From Alistipes sp. (GTDB lineage: Bacteria > Bacteroidota > Bacteroidia > Bacteroidales > Rikenellaceae): a stretch of DNA of 63,966 nt. The stretch spans positions 1 through 63,966 of the forward strand of contig JAIDUK010000004.1 in NCBI GenBank assembly GCA_029060215.1, read 5' to 3'. Below the pieces are notes generated by a model that ran no database searches, was not told the origin of the DNA, and saw only the letters and a program-made list of their open reading frames with translations. Below, piece by piece: positions 33,501 to 41,379 of this stretch; within the stretch, counting starts at the first letter, position 1, and each line of letters opens with the position of its first letter. The position numbers and the translations under genes were made by a program.

Positions 33501-34921
33501 CGCTGGCCAACAGCACCCTCGACATCTACCGCAGCCGCCACAACGACAGCCTGCCCCGCAAGGTCAGCTACACGCTCTGGAGCGGCGAATTCATCGAAAC
33601 CGAAGGGGCTACGATCGCCCAGATTCTCTTCATGCTCGGCGTCGAGCCCGTCCGCGACGCATTCGGCCGGGTGACCGACCTGCGGCTGATTCCGGCCGCC
33701 GAGCTGGGGCGCCCGCGCATCGACGTCGTGGTGCAGACCAGCGGTCAGCTGCGCGACATCGCCGCTTCGCGGCTCTTCCTGATCAACCGCGCCGTGGAGA
33801 TGGCGGCCGCGGCGGACGATCCCGGTTTCGAGAACCGGGTGGCCGAGGGCATCGTCGAGACCGAGCGTACGCTCATCGAAAAAGGCCTTTCGCCCCGCGA
33901 GGCGCGCGAAATCTCGACCTTCCGCGTCTTCGGCGCCGTCAACGGCGGCTACGGCACCGGCATTCAGGGCATGGTCATGGCGGGCGACCGCTGGGAGCAG
34001 CAGAGCGAAATCGCCGACGTCTATCTGAACAACATGAACGCCTTCTACGGCAGCGAGCAGCAGTGGGAAACCGTCCGCAAGTTCGCGTTCGAAGCCGCCC
34101 TGACCCGCACCGACGCCGTCGTCCAGCCCCGGCAGAGCAACACGTGGGGCGCACTGAGCCTCGACCACGTCTTCGAGTTCATGGGCGGCATGAACCTCGC
34201 CGTGCGCAACGTCACCGGCAAAGACCCCGACGCCTACCTGAGCGACTACCGCAACCGCAGCAACGTCCGCATGCAGGAGATCAAGGAGGCCATCGGCATC
34301 GAGAGCCGCACCACCCTCTTCAACCCCGCCTACATCCGCGAAAAGATGAAGGGCGGCACAGGGTCGGCCGCAACATTCGCCGAGATCGTGCAGAACACCT
34401 ACGGTTGGAACGTCATGAAGCCTGCGGCCGTCGACAAGGAGCTGTGGGACGAAATCTACAACGTCTACGTCAAGGACAAGTTCGGCCTCGGCACCCGTGC
34501 TTGGTTCGAGCAGAGCAGCCCCGCCGCTCTCGAGGAGATGACCGCCGTCATGCTCGAATCGGTCCGCAAAGGGATGTGGAGCGCTTCCGAGCAGCAGATC
34601 GCCGACCTCGCCGAGCTCCACACCGAGCTCGTCAACCGGCACGGACCTTCGTGTTCGGGGTTCGTGTGCGACAACCCCAAGCTGCGCAGCTTCATCGCCT
34701 CGAAGAGCGCCCCCGCTGCTGCCGCTGAGTACGGCAGCCGCATCGACCGCATCCGCAAGGCGCAGACCGACCCGGCCGACAAAGGGGTGGTCATGAAGCG
34801 CGACGAAATGTCGCCCGCAACCGCAACGACAACCAACCGGGTCAGCAACCTCGTCGTGTTGGCCATCGTCATCGCCGCCATCGCCGCCGCCACGGTCATG
34901 ATCCGCCGACGTCAAAAATAG
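30566..34921 (+). CDS. hmuS: HmuS, membrane-anchored CobN/BchH-like chelatase of the heme operon
   Basis: The 1451-residue protein is homologous to the large subunit of cobalt and magnesium chelatases (LIHFGTHGSLEFTPRKQVALSRNDWPD-type motif at about residues 535-560, and a later EFIETEGATIAQILFMLGVEP). Unlike CobN it has an N-terminal membrane anchor (SIIAGCALPLLCAAGFWAW) and a C-terminal one (NLVVLAIVIAAIAAATVMI). Members of hmu operons act on heme, and removal of iron from heme has been proposed for them. Residues 790-892 form a Met-, Ala-rich insert with about 16 Met. The start is GTG at 30566, 22 bp after hmuR. Confidence 0.9.
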   Translation: MNYLSKKSIIAGCALPLLCAAGFWAWHALCGTTRIAFVNYQAVALGQIARAADNPRIVIEELSPERFDRAGRFDMIFVNGMGLRITETQREQLAQAAARKVRVLTTAATNPANDIRSLDSLAAAAIKAYLSAGGRSNYRNMLHYVRKYVDGKRFFVSEPEPPVERLYGMLYHADPQQPDAEELEFGSVAAYHAFLERSGLAGDAMPGILVTGAMGEPADLVRRLEQSGNRVYPVRNLVQFIGRGHADSVSVSAVVNMAHGRMGDAVVEYLKAKNIPLFTTLNINAPVEEWENDPMGMSGGFLSQSVVTPEIDGAIRPYVLFGHYRDAEGLPQVRAIPERLETFVETVNNYLALQRKANSEKRVAIYYYKGPGQSALTASGMEVVPSLYRLLVRMKQEGYRVDGLPASEAGLAELIQRQGAVYGTYAEGAIDEYLRNGQPELIDRETYESWVEQALRPEKYAEVTAAFGDFPGNYMATGDGRLCVARIRLGNVVLLPQPAAGSGGDSFAVVHGTDVAPPHPYIASYLWTQYGFGADALIHFGTHGSLEFTPRKQVALSRNDWPDRLVGSLPHFYVYSIGNVGEGMIAKRRAYAGLISYLTPPFMESALRTTYKELCDAIKKYNVLADDPASASAERASLAVKRIALRLGLHRELGLDSLAGSPYSEAEIARIENFAEELVAEKVTGQLYTMGIPYEPARIVSSVRAMTVDPIAYGLLALDKQRGRAAADAEKHRSLFAARYLEPARALVDRLLSGSEPVGDKTVCRIAAVTPEELGKARAIERAQQAPQGMMAMMMAMSQEAPAEAARHADRSETSAARNPLSGKMREAGRGMDARKALAMAKAMGASPEALKKMEAAMHARTDSAPATPAAEPARPSMEQMMAAMQPKEKYTKDEIHFARAVMEVERTVRNVGNYRKALQESPSAELESIIGALAGGYTAPSPGGDPIANPNTLPTGRNLYGINAEATPSEAAWEKGVALANSTLDIYRSRHNDSLPRKVSYTLWSGEFIETEGATIAQILFMLGVEPVRDAFGRVTDLRLIPAAELGRPRIDVVVQTSGQLRDIAASRLFLINRAVEMAAAADDPGFENRVAEGIVETERTLIEKGLSPREAREISTFRVFGAVNGGYGTGIQGMVMAGDRWEQQSEIADVYLNNMNAFYGSEQQWETVRKFAFEAALTRTDAVVQPRQSNTWGALSLDHVFEFMGGMNLAVRNVTGKDPDAYLSDYRNRSNVRMQEIKEAIGIESRTTLFNPAYIREKMKGGTGSAATFAEIVQNTYGWNVMKPAAVDKELWDEIYNVYVKDKFGLGTRAWFEQSSPAALEEMTAVMLESVRKGMWSASEQQIADLAELHTELVNRHGPSCSGFVCDNPKLRSFIASKSAPAAAAEYGSRIDRIRKAQTDPADKGVVMKRDEMSPATATTTNRVSNLVVLAIVIAAIAAATVMIRRRQK

Positions 34922-34927
34922 GAACCT

Positions 34928-35620
34928 ATGGAGACCGTTGTTTTCTGTATGATGCTGTTGGTCTGCTTCAGCTACCTGTTGAAGCAGAGCCTGCGCAAGC
35001 CCGGTGCGACGGCCGTTTCCGCCGTCGTCTGCGCACTCTTCGTCGGGGCCATGCAGTCCTTGGCCATCGAGCAGTCGCGGACGCAGATCGCCGACTGGCT
35101 GGCCGACCCGGCCCTGATGCTCGACACGGCCGTGGTACTCTCGATAGAAGTGGTGCTGCAAATGGCTTTCTGCCTGTTGGCCGTCCACGTCCGGCACTCC
35201 GGACAGCTGCGGCCCCGGACCATCCGGATCTACCGTCTTCTGCGCTGGTTCCCGGGCATCCTGATCTTCCCGGTGCTTTTCAGCGGGCTGGTCGCCGCGA
35301 TCTTCGTCTTTCCCGGCGCATCTTTCGCGCTCGTGGCGTGGACCACGGCCGCCGGGGTCGGCGCCGCGGTATTCGCGGTTCCGTTTCTGCTTCGGCGGCT
35401 CCTGCCCGAAAAGGAAGTGCGGCTCGAACTGCTCTTTCTCGCCAGCGCCCTGATCGCCATTCTGGGCATCATCGCCACGGTCAACGGCCGCACGGCCGTG
35501 AGCGCCGAAAGCTCCGTCGACTGGCGCGCCCTCATGGGCGTTCTGGGGCTCACGGCGGCCGGAGCGCTCGCCGGGATGCTCCTGCGGCGGCGGCAAACAA
35601 AAAAACGAATCAATCCTTAA
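34928..35620 (+). CDS. hmuT: Polytopic membrane protein of the heme operon (HmuT position)
   Basis: The 230-residue protein has about six hydrophobic segments, including VVFCMMLLVCFSYLLKQSL, GILIFPVLFSGLVAAIFVF and the C-terminal ALMGVLGLTAAGALAGMLLRRRQ, with no recognisable catalytic motif. It lies 6 bp after hmuS and 6 bp before the ExbB-like gene. The symbol rests on gene order relative to the known hmuYRSTUV operon rather than on a signature. It probably forms an inner-membrane complex with HmuS and the ExbB-like protein. Confidence 0.7.
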   Translation: METVVFCMMLLVCFSYLLKQSLRKPGATAVSAVVCALFVGAMQSLAIEQSRTQIADWLADPALMLDTAVVLSIEVVLQMAFCLLAVHVRHSGQLRPRTIRIYRLLRWFPGILIFPVLFSGLVAAIFVFPGASFALVAWTTAAGVGAAVFAVPFLLRRLLPEKEVRLELLFLASALIAILGIIATVNGRTAVSAESSVDWRALMGVLGLTAAGALAGMLLRRRQTKKRINP

Positions 35621-35626
35621 AATACC

Positions 35627-36226
35627 ATGAATTACATTTCCGACATCCTCTACTGGATTTCCACCGGGCTGCTCGTTCCGGTGATCGTCTTGCTCATCCT
35701 GCTTTTCGGCCGTGCGCTGCTGCTCATCGGCTCCTTCTTCGGGCAATACGCGTCGCTGCGCAAGACCGACGCCGTGCTGCGCGGCAAGCTCGACACGCTG
35801 ACGGCCGACACGCTGCCCGCACTGGCCGCCGAACTGCCCGAGGGGCGTTCGCTCGCCGTCGACCACATCCGCCGCATGCTCGACGCCCGCGAAAGCCCGG
35901 CCCGCATGGAACGGCTGCTCGCCGACTTCGAGATCGCGGCCGACAAGGACCTCGCCGTCTCGAAGACCCTCACCAAAATGGGTCCCATGCTGGGGCTGAT
36001 GGGCACCCTCATCCCGATGGGTCCCGCGCTGGTCGGGCTGGCTGCCGGCGACATCGCCTCGATGGCCTACAACATGCAGGTGGCTTTCGCCACGACGGTC
36101 GTCGGGCTCTTCGCCAGCGCCGTAGGCTTCATCACCCAGCAGATCAAACAGCGCTGGTATCTTCAGGGGATGACCGACCTCGAATTCGTCGCCGGATTGT
36201 TGAACGAAAAACGCAGCAAACAATGA
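35627..36226 (+). CDS. hmuU: MotA/TolQ/ExbB proton-channel family protein of the heme operon
   Basis: The 199-residue protein has one N-terminal helix (GLLVPVIVLLILLFGRALLLI), a cytosolic middle region and a two-helix C-terminal part with the ExbB/TolQ signature LTKMGPMLGLMGTLIPMGPALVGLAAGD followed by MQVAFATTVVGLFASAVGFI. ExbB-type proteins form proton-driven inner-membrane motors. With the DUF2149 partner it probably powers, or is part of, the HmuS complex. The stop overlaps the next start (ATGA). Confidence 0.88.
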   Translation: MNYISDILYWISTGLLVPVIVLLILLFGRALLLIGSFFGQYASLRKTDAVLRGKLDTLTADTLPALAAELPEGRSLAVDHIRRMLDARESPARMERLLADFEIAADKDLAVSKTLTKMGPMLGLMGTLIPMGPALVGLAAGDIASMAYNMQVAFATTVVGLFASAVGFITQQIKQRWYLQGMTDLEFVAGLLNEKRSKQ

Positions 36227-36549
36227 GACGCACTCTGTTGCGCCGCGACGAAGAGAGCGATCCGATGAGCGTCGTGAGCAATCTTTTCGACGTCGCGATG
36301 GTCTTCGCCGTAGCCCTGATGGTGGCGCTCGTCAGCCGTTACAACATGACCGAAATGTTCAGTCAGGAAGATTTCACCATGGTCAAGAACCCCGGCAAGG
36401 AGAACATGGAGATCATCACCAAGGAGGGGCAGAAGATCAACCGCTACACCCCTTCCGAGGAGCAGAATCCGCAGAGCGGCACCCGCGGCAAGCGCGTCGG
36501 CATCGCCTACGAGCTCGACAACGGCGAAATCATCTACGTACCCGAATAG
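36223..36549 (+). CDS. hmuV: DUF2149 protein of the heme operon
   Basis: The 108-residue protein has a short basic N-terminus, one membrane helix (NLFDVAMVFAVALMVALVSRY) and a periplasmic tail ending GKRVGIAYELDNGEIIYVPE. This is the DUF2149 layout, analogous to ExbD/TolR. Four-base overlap with the ExbB-like gene suggests stoichiometric coexpression. It is the last gene of the operon; a short hairpin at 36580-36602 follows. Confidence 0.88.
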   Translation: MRRTLLRRDEESDPMSVVSNLFDVAMVFAVALMVALVSRYNMTEMFSQEDFTMVKNPGKENMEIITKEGQKINRYTPSEEQNPQSGTRGKRVGIAYELDNGEIIYVPE

Positions 36550-36579
36550 TCCGGCCCGGCCGGATATGCAAACGATTAG

Positions 36580-36602
36580 CCCCGGCCCTCGATGGACCGG
36601 GG
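36580..36602 (+). terminator. Possible terminator of the heme operon
   Basis: CCCCGG pairs with CCGGGG (one mismatch further in) around a short loop and is followed by TTGGTTATTT. The T run is weak. Confidence 0.4.
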
Positions 36603-36606
36603 TTGG

Positions 36607-36972
36607 TTATTTCCGAAAAATAAAGTACACGGCCAACACCAGACAGCCAAACCCGGCGAGGTGGTTCCACCGGAGCGTATCGGAGCGCATGAAGAGCAGC
36701 GCGAAAAGGGTGAAGACCGTGAGGGAAACGACCTCCTGAATGACCTTGAGCTCCCAAATGGAGAAAGGGCCGCCGAACTGGGCCGAGCCGATGCGGTTGG
36801 CCGGCACCTGAAAACAATATTCGAAGAGGGCGATGGCCCAACTGAGCAACACGATAGCCACCAGCCCGAAACGTTCGAGCCGCGACTTGAATGCGATATG
36901 CCCGTACCACGCCAGCGTCATGAAAGCGTTGGAGACGACGAGCAGCCCGACGGCTGCGATTCCTCGTAACAT
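36607..36972 (-). CDS. DMT-family/DUF486 small membrane protein
   Basis: The 121-residue protein has four hydrophobic helices and the DUF486 patterns SNAFMTLAWYGHI, ALFEYCFQVPANRIG and GPFSIWELKVIQEVVSLTVF. The start MLRGIAAVGLLVVSNAFM at 36972 matches the family; 13 extra upstream residues overlap the preceding gene. The function is unknown, related to small multidrug-type transporters. It starts 1 bp after the HAD stop. Confidence 0.88.
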   Translation of the reverse strand: MLRGIAAVGLLVVSNAFMTLAWYGHIAFKSRLERFGLVAIVLLSWAIALFEYCFQVPANRIGSAQFGGPFSIWELKVIQEVVSLTVFTLFALLFMRSDTLRWNHLAGFGCLVLAVYFIFRK

Positions 36973-36973
36973 C

Positions 36974-37633
36974 CTATTGCAGAATCGTTTCCAGATCCGC
37001 AATATCGGCAAAGGTGTCGACGATCAGGTCCGTTGCCGTCTCTGCCGCCAGCACTTCGCGCGGGAGGGTCGTGGTGAGCGTCACGATGCGCCCCGCACCC
37101 GCACGCCGGGCCGCTTCGATGCCCGCCTTGGCATCCTCGAATACCACGCACCCGGCAGGCTCCAGCCCCAGCGCCGCAGCAGCCGTCAGGTATATTTCCG
37201 GGTCGGGCTTGCAGCGCGTCACCCGGTCGCCCGAGACGATCTGCTCGAAAAACTCTCCGATGCCGCACTTCTCCAGCACGAAATCGATGTTGGCGCGGCA
37301 CCCCGACGACCCCACGGCAAGACGCACACCCGCAGCCCGCAGCTGTCCGAGCAAGTCGGCCAGCCCCGCCACCGGCCGGATGGTCGGTGCGTATATCTCG
37401 CGATAAATCGCTTCCTTCTCGTCGGCCAGCGCCGCCAGCCCTTTTTCGCGGATTATCTCCTCGGGCATGATACGGCGCATGATGTCGTCGTTGCCCATGC
37501 CGAAAGCCTGCGCCAGCTTCTCCTGCCAGCCGCGCACTCCGTAGCGGCCGCAGAAAATCCCGAATGCCTCCACGTGCACGGCGCTGTTGTCCACCAGCGT
37601 GCCGTCCATGTCGAAAATCGCTCCTCGAATCAT
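36974..37633 (-). CDS. HAD-IA hydrolase, beta-phosphoglucomutase-like
   Basis: The 219-residue enzyme starts MIRGAIFDMDGTLVDNSAVH with nucleophile Asp8 and general acid Asp10. A four-helix cap follows, then motif II GSSGCRANIDFVL, motif III Lys in CKPDPEIYL and motif IV VVFEDAKAGIEAA. This is the beta-phosphoglucomutase/sugar-phosphatase subgroup. Exact substrate is unknown. The ATG at 37633 is used because the 12 residues upstream precede the first strand. Confidence 0.88.
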   Translation of the reverse strand: MIRGAIFDMDGTLVDNSAVHVEAFGIFCGRYGVRGWQEKLAQAFGMGNDDIMRRIMPEEIIREKGLAALADEKEAIYREIYAPTIRPVAGLADLLGQLRAAGVRLAVGSSGCRANIDFVLEKCGIGEFFEQIVSGDRVTRCKPDPEIYLTAAAALGLEPAGCVVFEDAKAGIEAARRAGAGRIVTLTTTLPREVLAAETATDLIVDTFADIADLETILQ

Positions 37634-37716
37634 CGTTTTCAGTTTTATTTGCGCTCCAAAGATAGTCATTTTTATTGGTACGGGATTTGCGCAGGGGCCG
37701 GAAAAACCGAACCATC

Positions 37717-38760
37717 ATGAACCACGGCATCAGCGTACTTTTCCGCGCCATCCCTCTTGCTATGGCGGCCTTCTGCTTCGCCTACGGAGCCTACATCTAT
37801 GCAGCGGGCGACGACCCCGCACGGTTGACGGCCGGACCCGTCGTATTCTTCCTCGGCTCCATCTGCATGGCCCTCTACTGCACGGCGGCCACCATCATCC
37901 GCCAGCTCATCGGCACCTACAGCGAAGCGGCCCGCTACCTCTTCCCCGCCATCGGCTACTCCTTCGCGCTGGCCACGCTCATCTGCGGGGTCTTCATCCT
38001 CACCTCGGGCATGAGCGGATGGATCGTCACGGGCCACGTGGTCTGCGGACTGGGGCTCATCACGGTCTGCGTCTCCACGGCCGCCACTTCGTCGTCGCGC
38101 TTCATCCTCATCCCCCACAACTCGATGGACGCGTCGTTCTCGATCAACCCGCAGGGCTTCACCGTCGGGCAGGCGGCCACCCTCATCGGCATCGTCTGCG
38201 CCACGGCCCTCGCCGCATGGGTCTGGTGCATCCTGCTCTTCGTGCGCGGCACGCTTCCGGCCCATATCGTCGCAGGCAGCGTCATGTTCGGCATCGCCTG
38301 CGTCTGCACGTCGCTCATCGCCTTGGTGGCCAGCATCGCCCGGCAGATCCGCGGCAGCTACACCCTCAAGGAAAAATCCAAATGGACCGGGCTGGTCATC
38401 ACCATGGGTGCGCTGGCGTTCATCCTCGGCATCGTGCTGCTGATTGTCCTGCGGGGCCGTCCTATCAACTTCGTCGGGTTCGTGCTCTTCGGGCTGGCAC
38501 TGATCTGTTGGAGCATCTCCAGCAAAGTCATTCTCCTCGCCCGCATCTGGCACGCCGACTACCCGCTGGCCAAACGCATCCCGATCATCCCCGTCATCAC
38601 GGCGCTGGCATCTCTCTTCCTCGCTGCGTTCCTGTTCGAGGCTTCCGAGTTCGCCCACAAGTACTTCGTTCCCGCGCGCGTCATCGCCGGGTTCGGCGCC
38701 ATCTGCTTCACGCTCTACTCCATCGTCTCGATCCTCGAAAGCGGCACCAGCAAGAAATAA
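37717..38760 (+). CDS. yhiM: DUF2776/YhiM-like inner-membrane protein
   Basis: The 347-residue protein has ten hydrophobic segments, and its length and layout match YhiM. Recognisable stretches are MNHGISVLFRAIPLAMAAFCFAYGAYI, SSRFILIPHNSMDAS and GYTLKEKSKWTGL-like sequence in the central loop. In E. coli YhiM has been linked to acid resistance; the transport substrate, if any, is unknown. ATG 37717 is preferred to one 42 bp upstream in a basic non-family segment. It ends at the strong terminator at 38781. Confidence 0.78.
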   Translation: MNHGISVLFRAIPLAMAAFCFAYGAYIYAAGDDPARLTAGPVVFFLGSICMALYCTAATIIRQLIGTYSEAARYLFPAIGYSFALATLICGVFILTSGMSGWIVTGHVVCGLGLITVCVSTAATSSSRFILIPHNSMDASFSINPQGFTVGQAATLIGIVCATALAAWVWCILLFVRGTLPAHIVAGSVMFGIACVCTSLIALVASIARQIRGSYTLKEKSKWTGLVITMGALAFILGIVLLIVLRGRPINFVGFVLFGLALICWSISSKVILLARIWHADYPLAKRIPIIPVITALASLFLAAFLFEASEFAHKYFVPARVIAGFGAICFTLYSIVSILESGTSKK

Positions 38761-38780
38761 AACCGCCCGCAAATAGAAAA

Positions 38781-38816
38781 AATAAGAGCAGACTTTCCGT
38801 CTGCTCTTATTTTTTA
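38781..38816. terminator. Bidirectional terminator between yhiM and nqrF
   Basis: A perfect 13-bp stem (AATAAGAGCAGAC and its complement) closes a TTTCC loop with A and T runs on both sides, between convergent genes. Confidence 0.9.
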
Positions 38817-38829
38817 TCCGGCCCTGCGT

Positions 38830-40092
38830 TTAGCTGCCGAAATTGTCGTAGAGGATATTCTCCGGCGGCACTCCGAGGCTGTCGAGCATCTTGACCACCG
38901 AAGCGATCATCATCGGAGGTCCGCACATCAGGTAGATGCAGCCTTCGGGCTCCTCGTGGTTCTTCAGATAGTTCTCGAAGAGCACATTGTGCACGAATCC
39001 GGCCGTGTACTTCACCCCTGCCGCGTCGGCTTCGGGGTCGGGACGGTCGAGCGCCAAGTTCATCTTGAAGTTGGGGAACTCCTGCTCGATCTGGTGGAAC
39101 TCATCGAGATAGGGCGCTTCCTTCAGGGCGCGGGCACCGTACCAGAACGACACGGGGCGCTTGGTCTTCTCAGTCTTGAACAGGTGCATGATGTGGCTGC
39201 GCATGGGCGCCATGCCCGCACCGCCGCCGATGAAGATCAGTTCCTGCGTGTCGGGCAGGTTGTCGGGCAGGAAGAATTCGCCGTAGGGACCCGAGATGGT
39301 CACCTTGTCGCCCGGTTTGCGCGAGAAGATGTACGACGAGCAGATGCCCGGGTTCACCTTCATGAACGAACCCGTGGCCCGGTCGAACGGCGGCGTGGCG
39401 ATACGGATGTTCAGCATGATGATGTTGCCCTCGGCCGGGTGGTTGGCCATCGAGTAGGCGCGGAACGTCGGTTCGGGGTTGGTCGTCACGAGGTCCCACA
39501 TCTTCATCTTGTCCCAGTCCTCGCGGAAGCGCTCGTCGATCTCCATGTCGGAGAACTTGATGGCCTCGTATTTCGGGATGTCGATCTGGATGTAGCCGCC
39601 GCTGCGGAACTTGAGGTTCTCGCCCTCGGGCAGCTTCACCACGAATTCCTTGAGGAACGTCGAGATGTTGCGGTTCGAAACCACCGTGCACTCCCATTTC
39701 TTCACGCCCAGCACCGCTTCGGGCACCCGGATCTTCAGGTTTTCCTTCACCTTCACCTGACAGCCCAGACGCCAGTGGTCCTTGGCCATCTTGCGCGAGA
39801 TGAATCCCGTCTCGGTGGGCAGAATATCGCCGCCCCCCTCCAGCACTTGGCATTTGCACATGCCGCACGAGCCGCCGCCGCCGCAGGCCGACGGCAGGAA
39901 CACTTTGTTGTTGGCCAGCGTCGAGAGCAGGGTCCCGCCGCTCTCGGCCGTCAGCAGCTTCTCTCCGTCGTTGATGTCGATGGTCACGGCGCCCGACGAG
40001 GTCAGCTTCGCCTTCGCGAAGAGCAGCAGCCCCACCAGCAGCAGGGTGACCGCCAGAAAGGCTACGATTGCAACTATGATTGTCAATTCCAT
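38830..40092 (-). CDS. nqrF: Na+-NQR subunit F, NADH dehydrogenase component
   Basis: NqrF oxidises NADH and passes electrons through FAD to a 2Fe-2S centre. The 420-residue protein has an N-terminal membrane helix (residues 3-27), a ferredoxin-like domain with SACGGGGSCGMCKCQV plus the fourth ligand Cys in RLGCQV, and a ferredoxin-reductase domain with FAD-binding RAYSMAN, GPYGEFF, FIGGGAGMAPMRSH and the C-terminal MCGPPMM...YDNFG. It is the last gene of nqrABCDEF. Confidence 0.97.
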   Translation of the reverse strand: MELTIIVAIVAFLAVTLLLVGLLLFAKAKLTSSGAVTIDINDGEKLLTAESGGTLLSTLANNKVFLPSACGGGGSCGMCKCQVLEGGGDILPTETGFISRKMAKDHWRLGCQVKVKENLKIRVPEAVLGVKKWECTVVSNRNISTFLKEFVVKLPEGENLKFRSGGYIQIDIPKYEAIKFSDMEIDERFREDWDKMKMWDLVTTNPEPTFRAYSMANHPAEGNIIMLNIRIATPPFDRATGSFMKVNPGICSSYIFSRKPGDKVTISGPYGEFFLPDNLPDTQELIFIGGGAGMAPMRSHIMHLFKTEKTKRPVSFWYGARALKEAPYLDEFHQIEQEFPNFKMNLALDRPDPEADAAGVKYTAGFVHNVLFENYLKNHEEPEGCIYLMCGPPMMIASVVKMLDSLGVPPENILYDNFGS

Positions 40093-40118
40093 TTTCTCAG
40101 TCTCTCTTTTTTATTGGT

Positions 40119-40739
40119 TTAGAACTGAATGCCCGAGAAGATCATGAAGGCGATGCCCATCAGGCCCGTGATGATGAAGGCGATGCCCGGGCCTTTGAGC
40201 GCCGCAGGGATGTGCGAGTAGGTCGTCTTCTCGCGGATGGCGGCCATCATCACGATCGCCAGCCACCAGCCCAGTCCGGAGCCCAGTCCATAGACGATCG
40301 ACTGCCACAGCGAAGTCAGTTGCAGCGCATCGACTTTCTGCTGCATGAAGAGCGAGCCGCCCATGATGGCGCAGTTCACAGCTATCAGCGGCAGGAAGAT
40401 GCCCAGCTGGCTGTAGAGCGTCGGCGAGAATTTCTCCACGATCATCTCCACCAGCTGTACGAACGCCGCGATCGTCGCTATGAATACGATGAACGACAGG
40501 AAGCTCAGGTTCACTTCCGGCACTCCGGCCCACGCCAGCGCTCCGGGTTTGAGTACGAACTGATACAACAGGTAGTTCAGCGGTACGGTCATCACCATCA
40601 CGAACGTCACGGCGGCACCCAGTCCGAGGGCCGTCTTCACGCTCTTCGACACGGCGATGTAGGAGCACATGCCGAAGAAGAAGGCGAAAACCATGTTGTC
40701 GATAAAGATCGACTGGATAAATATGTTCAACGATTCCAT
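40119..40739 (-). CDS. nqrE: Na+-NQR subunit E
   Basis: The 206-residue integral membrane protein has six helices. NqrE features include IDNMVFAFFFGMCSYIAVSKSV near the N-terminus, with the conserved Cys in FGMC, and VNCAIMGGSLFMQ in the second half with the matching Cys. These cysteines bind the intramembrane iron centre shared with NqrD. It starts 10 bp after nqrD. Confidence 0.97.
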   Translation of the reverse strand: MESLNIFIQSIFIDNMVFAFFFGMCSYIAVSKSVKTALGLGAAVTFVMVMTVPLNYLLYQFVLKPGALAWAGVPEVNLSFLSFIVFIATIAAFVQLVEMIVEKFSPTLYSQLGIFLPLIAVNCAIMGGSLFMQQKVDALQLTSLWQSIVYGLGSGLGWWLAIVMMAAIREKTTYSHIPAALKGPGIAFIITGLMGIAFMIFSGIQF

Positions 40740-40749
40740 ACGCTACCTC

Positions 40750-41379
40750 CTATTTTTCCTGTAAATCCTTGTTGCGCGAGCGGTGCACCCAGATGATGCA
40801 GCCCACGATGATGAGCGCCATCGGCGGGAAAAGCATCAGGCCGCAGTTCGAGTAGAAGCCGCCCTCGGCCATGTACCAGCTCTCCGGAACGATGCGGTAG
40901 CCCAGCAGCGAGCCCGAGCCCAGCAGTTCGCGGAAGAAGGCCACCACCACCAGTATCAGGCCATAGCCCAAGCCGTTGCCGATGCCGTCCAGCAGCGCGG
41001 GCCACGGTTTGTTGGCCAGTGCAAAGGCTTCGATGCGGCCCATGACGATGCAGTTCGTGATGATCAGACCCACATAGACCGAAAGTTGTTTCGACACTTC
41101 GTATACGTAGGCCTTGAGCACTTGGTCCACCAAGATCACCAGCGCCGCGATGACCACCAGCTGTACGATGATGCGGATGCGGGCCGGTACGCCGTTGCGC
41201 AGCAGCGACATCACAAGGTTGGCAAAGGCCGTCACCACCGTCACCGACAGCGCCATGACAATGGCGGGTTTGAGTTGTACGGTCACCGCCAGCGCCGAGC
41301 AGATGCCCAGTATCTGGACGATCACCGGGTTGTTCGCCGAGAAGGGGCCCGTCAGGTATTTGAGATTCTTGCTACTCAT
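40750..41379 (-). CDS. nqrD: Na+-NQR subunit D
   Basis: The 209-residue membrane protein is the NqrE paralogue, with NPVIVQILGICSALAVTVQLKPA and GLIITNCIVMGRIEAFAL carrying the paired conserved cysteines. Its start overlaps the nqrC stop by 8 bp, so translation is probably coupled. The order A-B-C-D-E-F is the standard one. Confidence 0.97.
   Translation of the reverse strand: MSSKNLKYLTGPFSANNPVIVQILGICSALAVTVQLKPAIVMALSVTVVTAFANLVMSLLRNGVPARIRIIVQLVVIAALVILVDQVLKAYVYEVSKQLSVYVGLIITNCIVMGRIEAFALANKPWPALLDGIGNGLGYGLILVVVAFFRELLGSGSLLGYRIVPESWYMAEGGFYSNCGLMLFPPMALIIVGCIIWVHRSRNKDLQEK

Noticed and set aside
33029..36223. 1064-residue minus-strand frame
   Set aside because: Antisense to hmuS, hmuT and hmuU; His/Arg/Glu-rich shadow composition.
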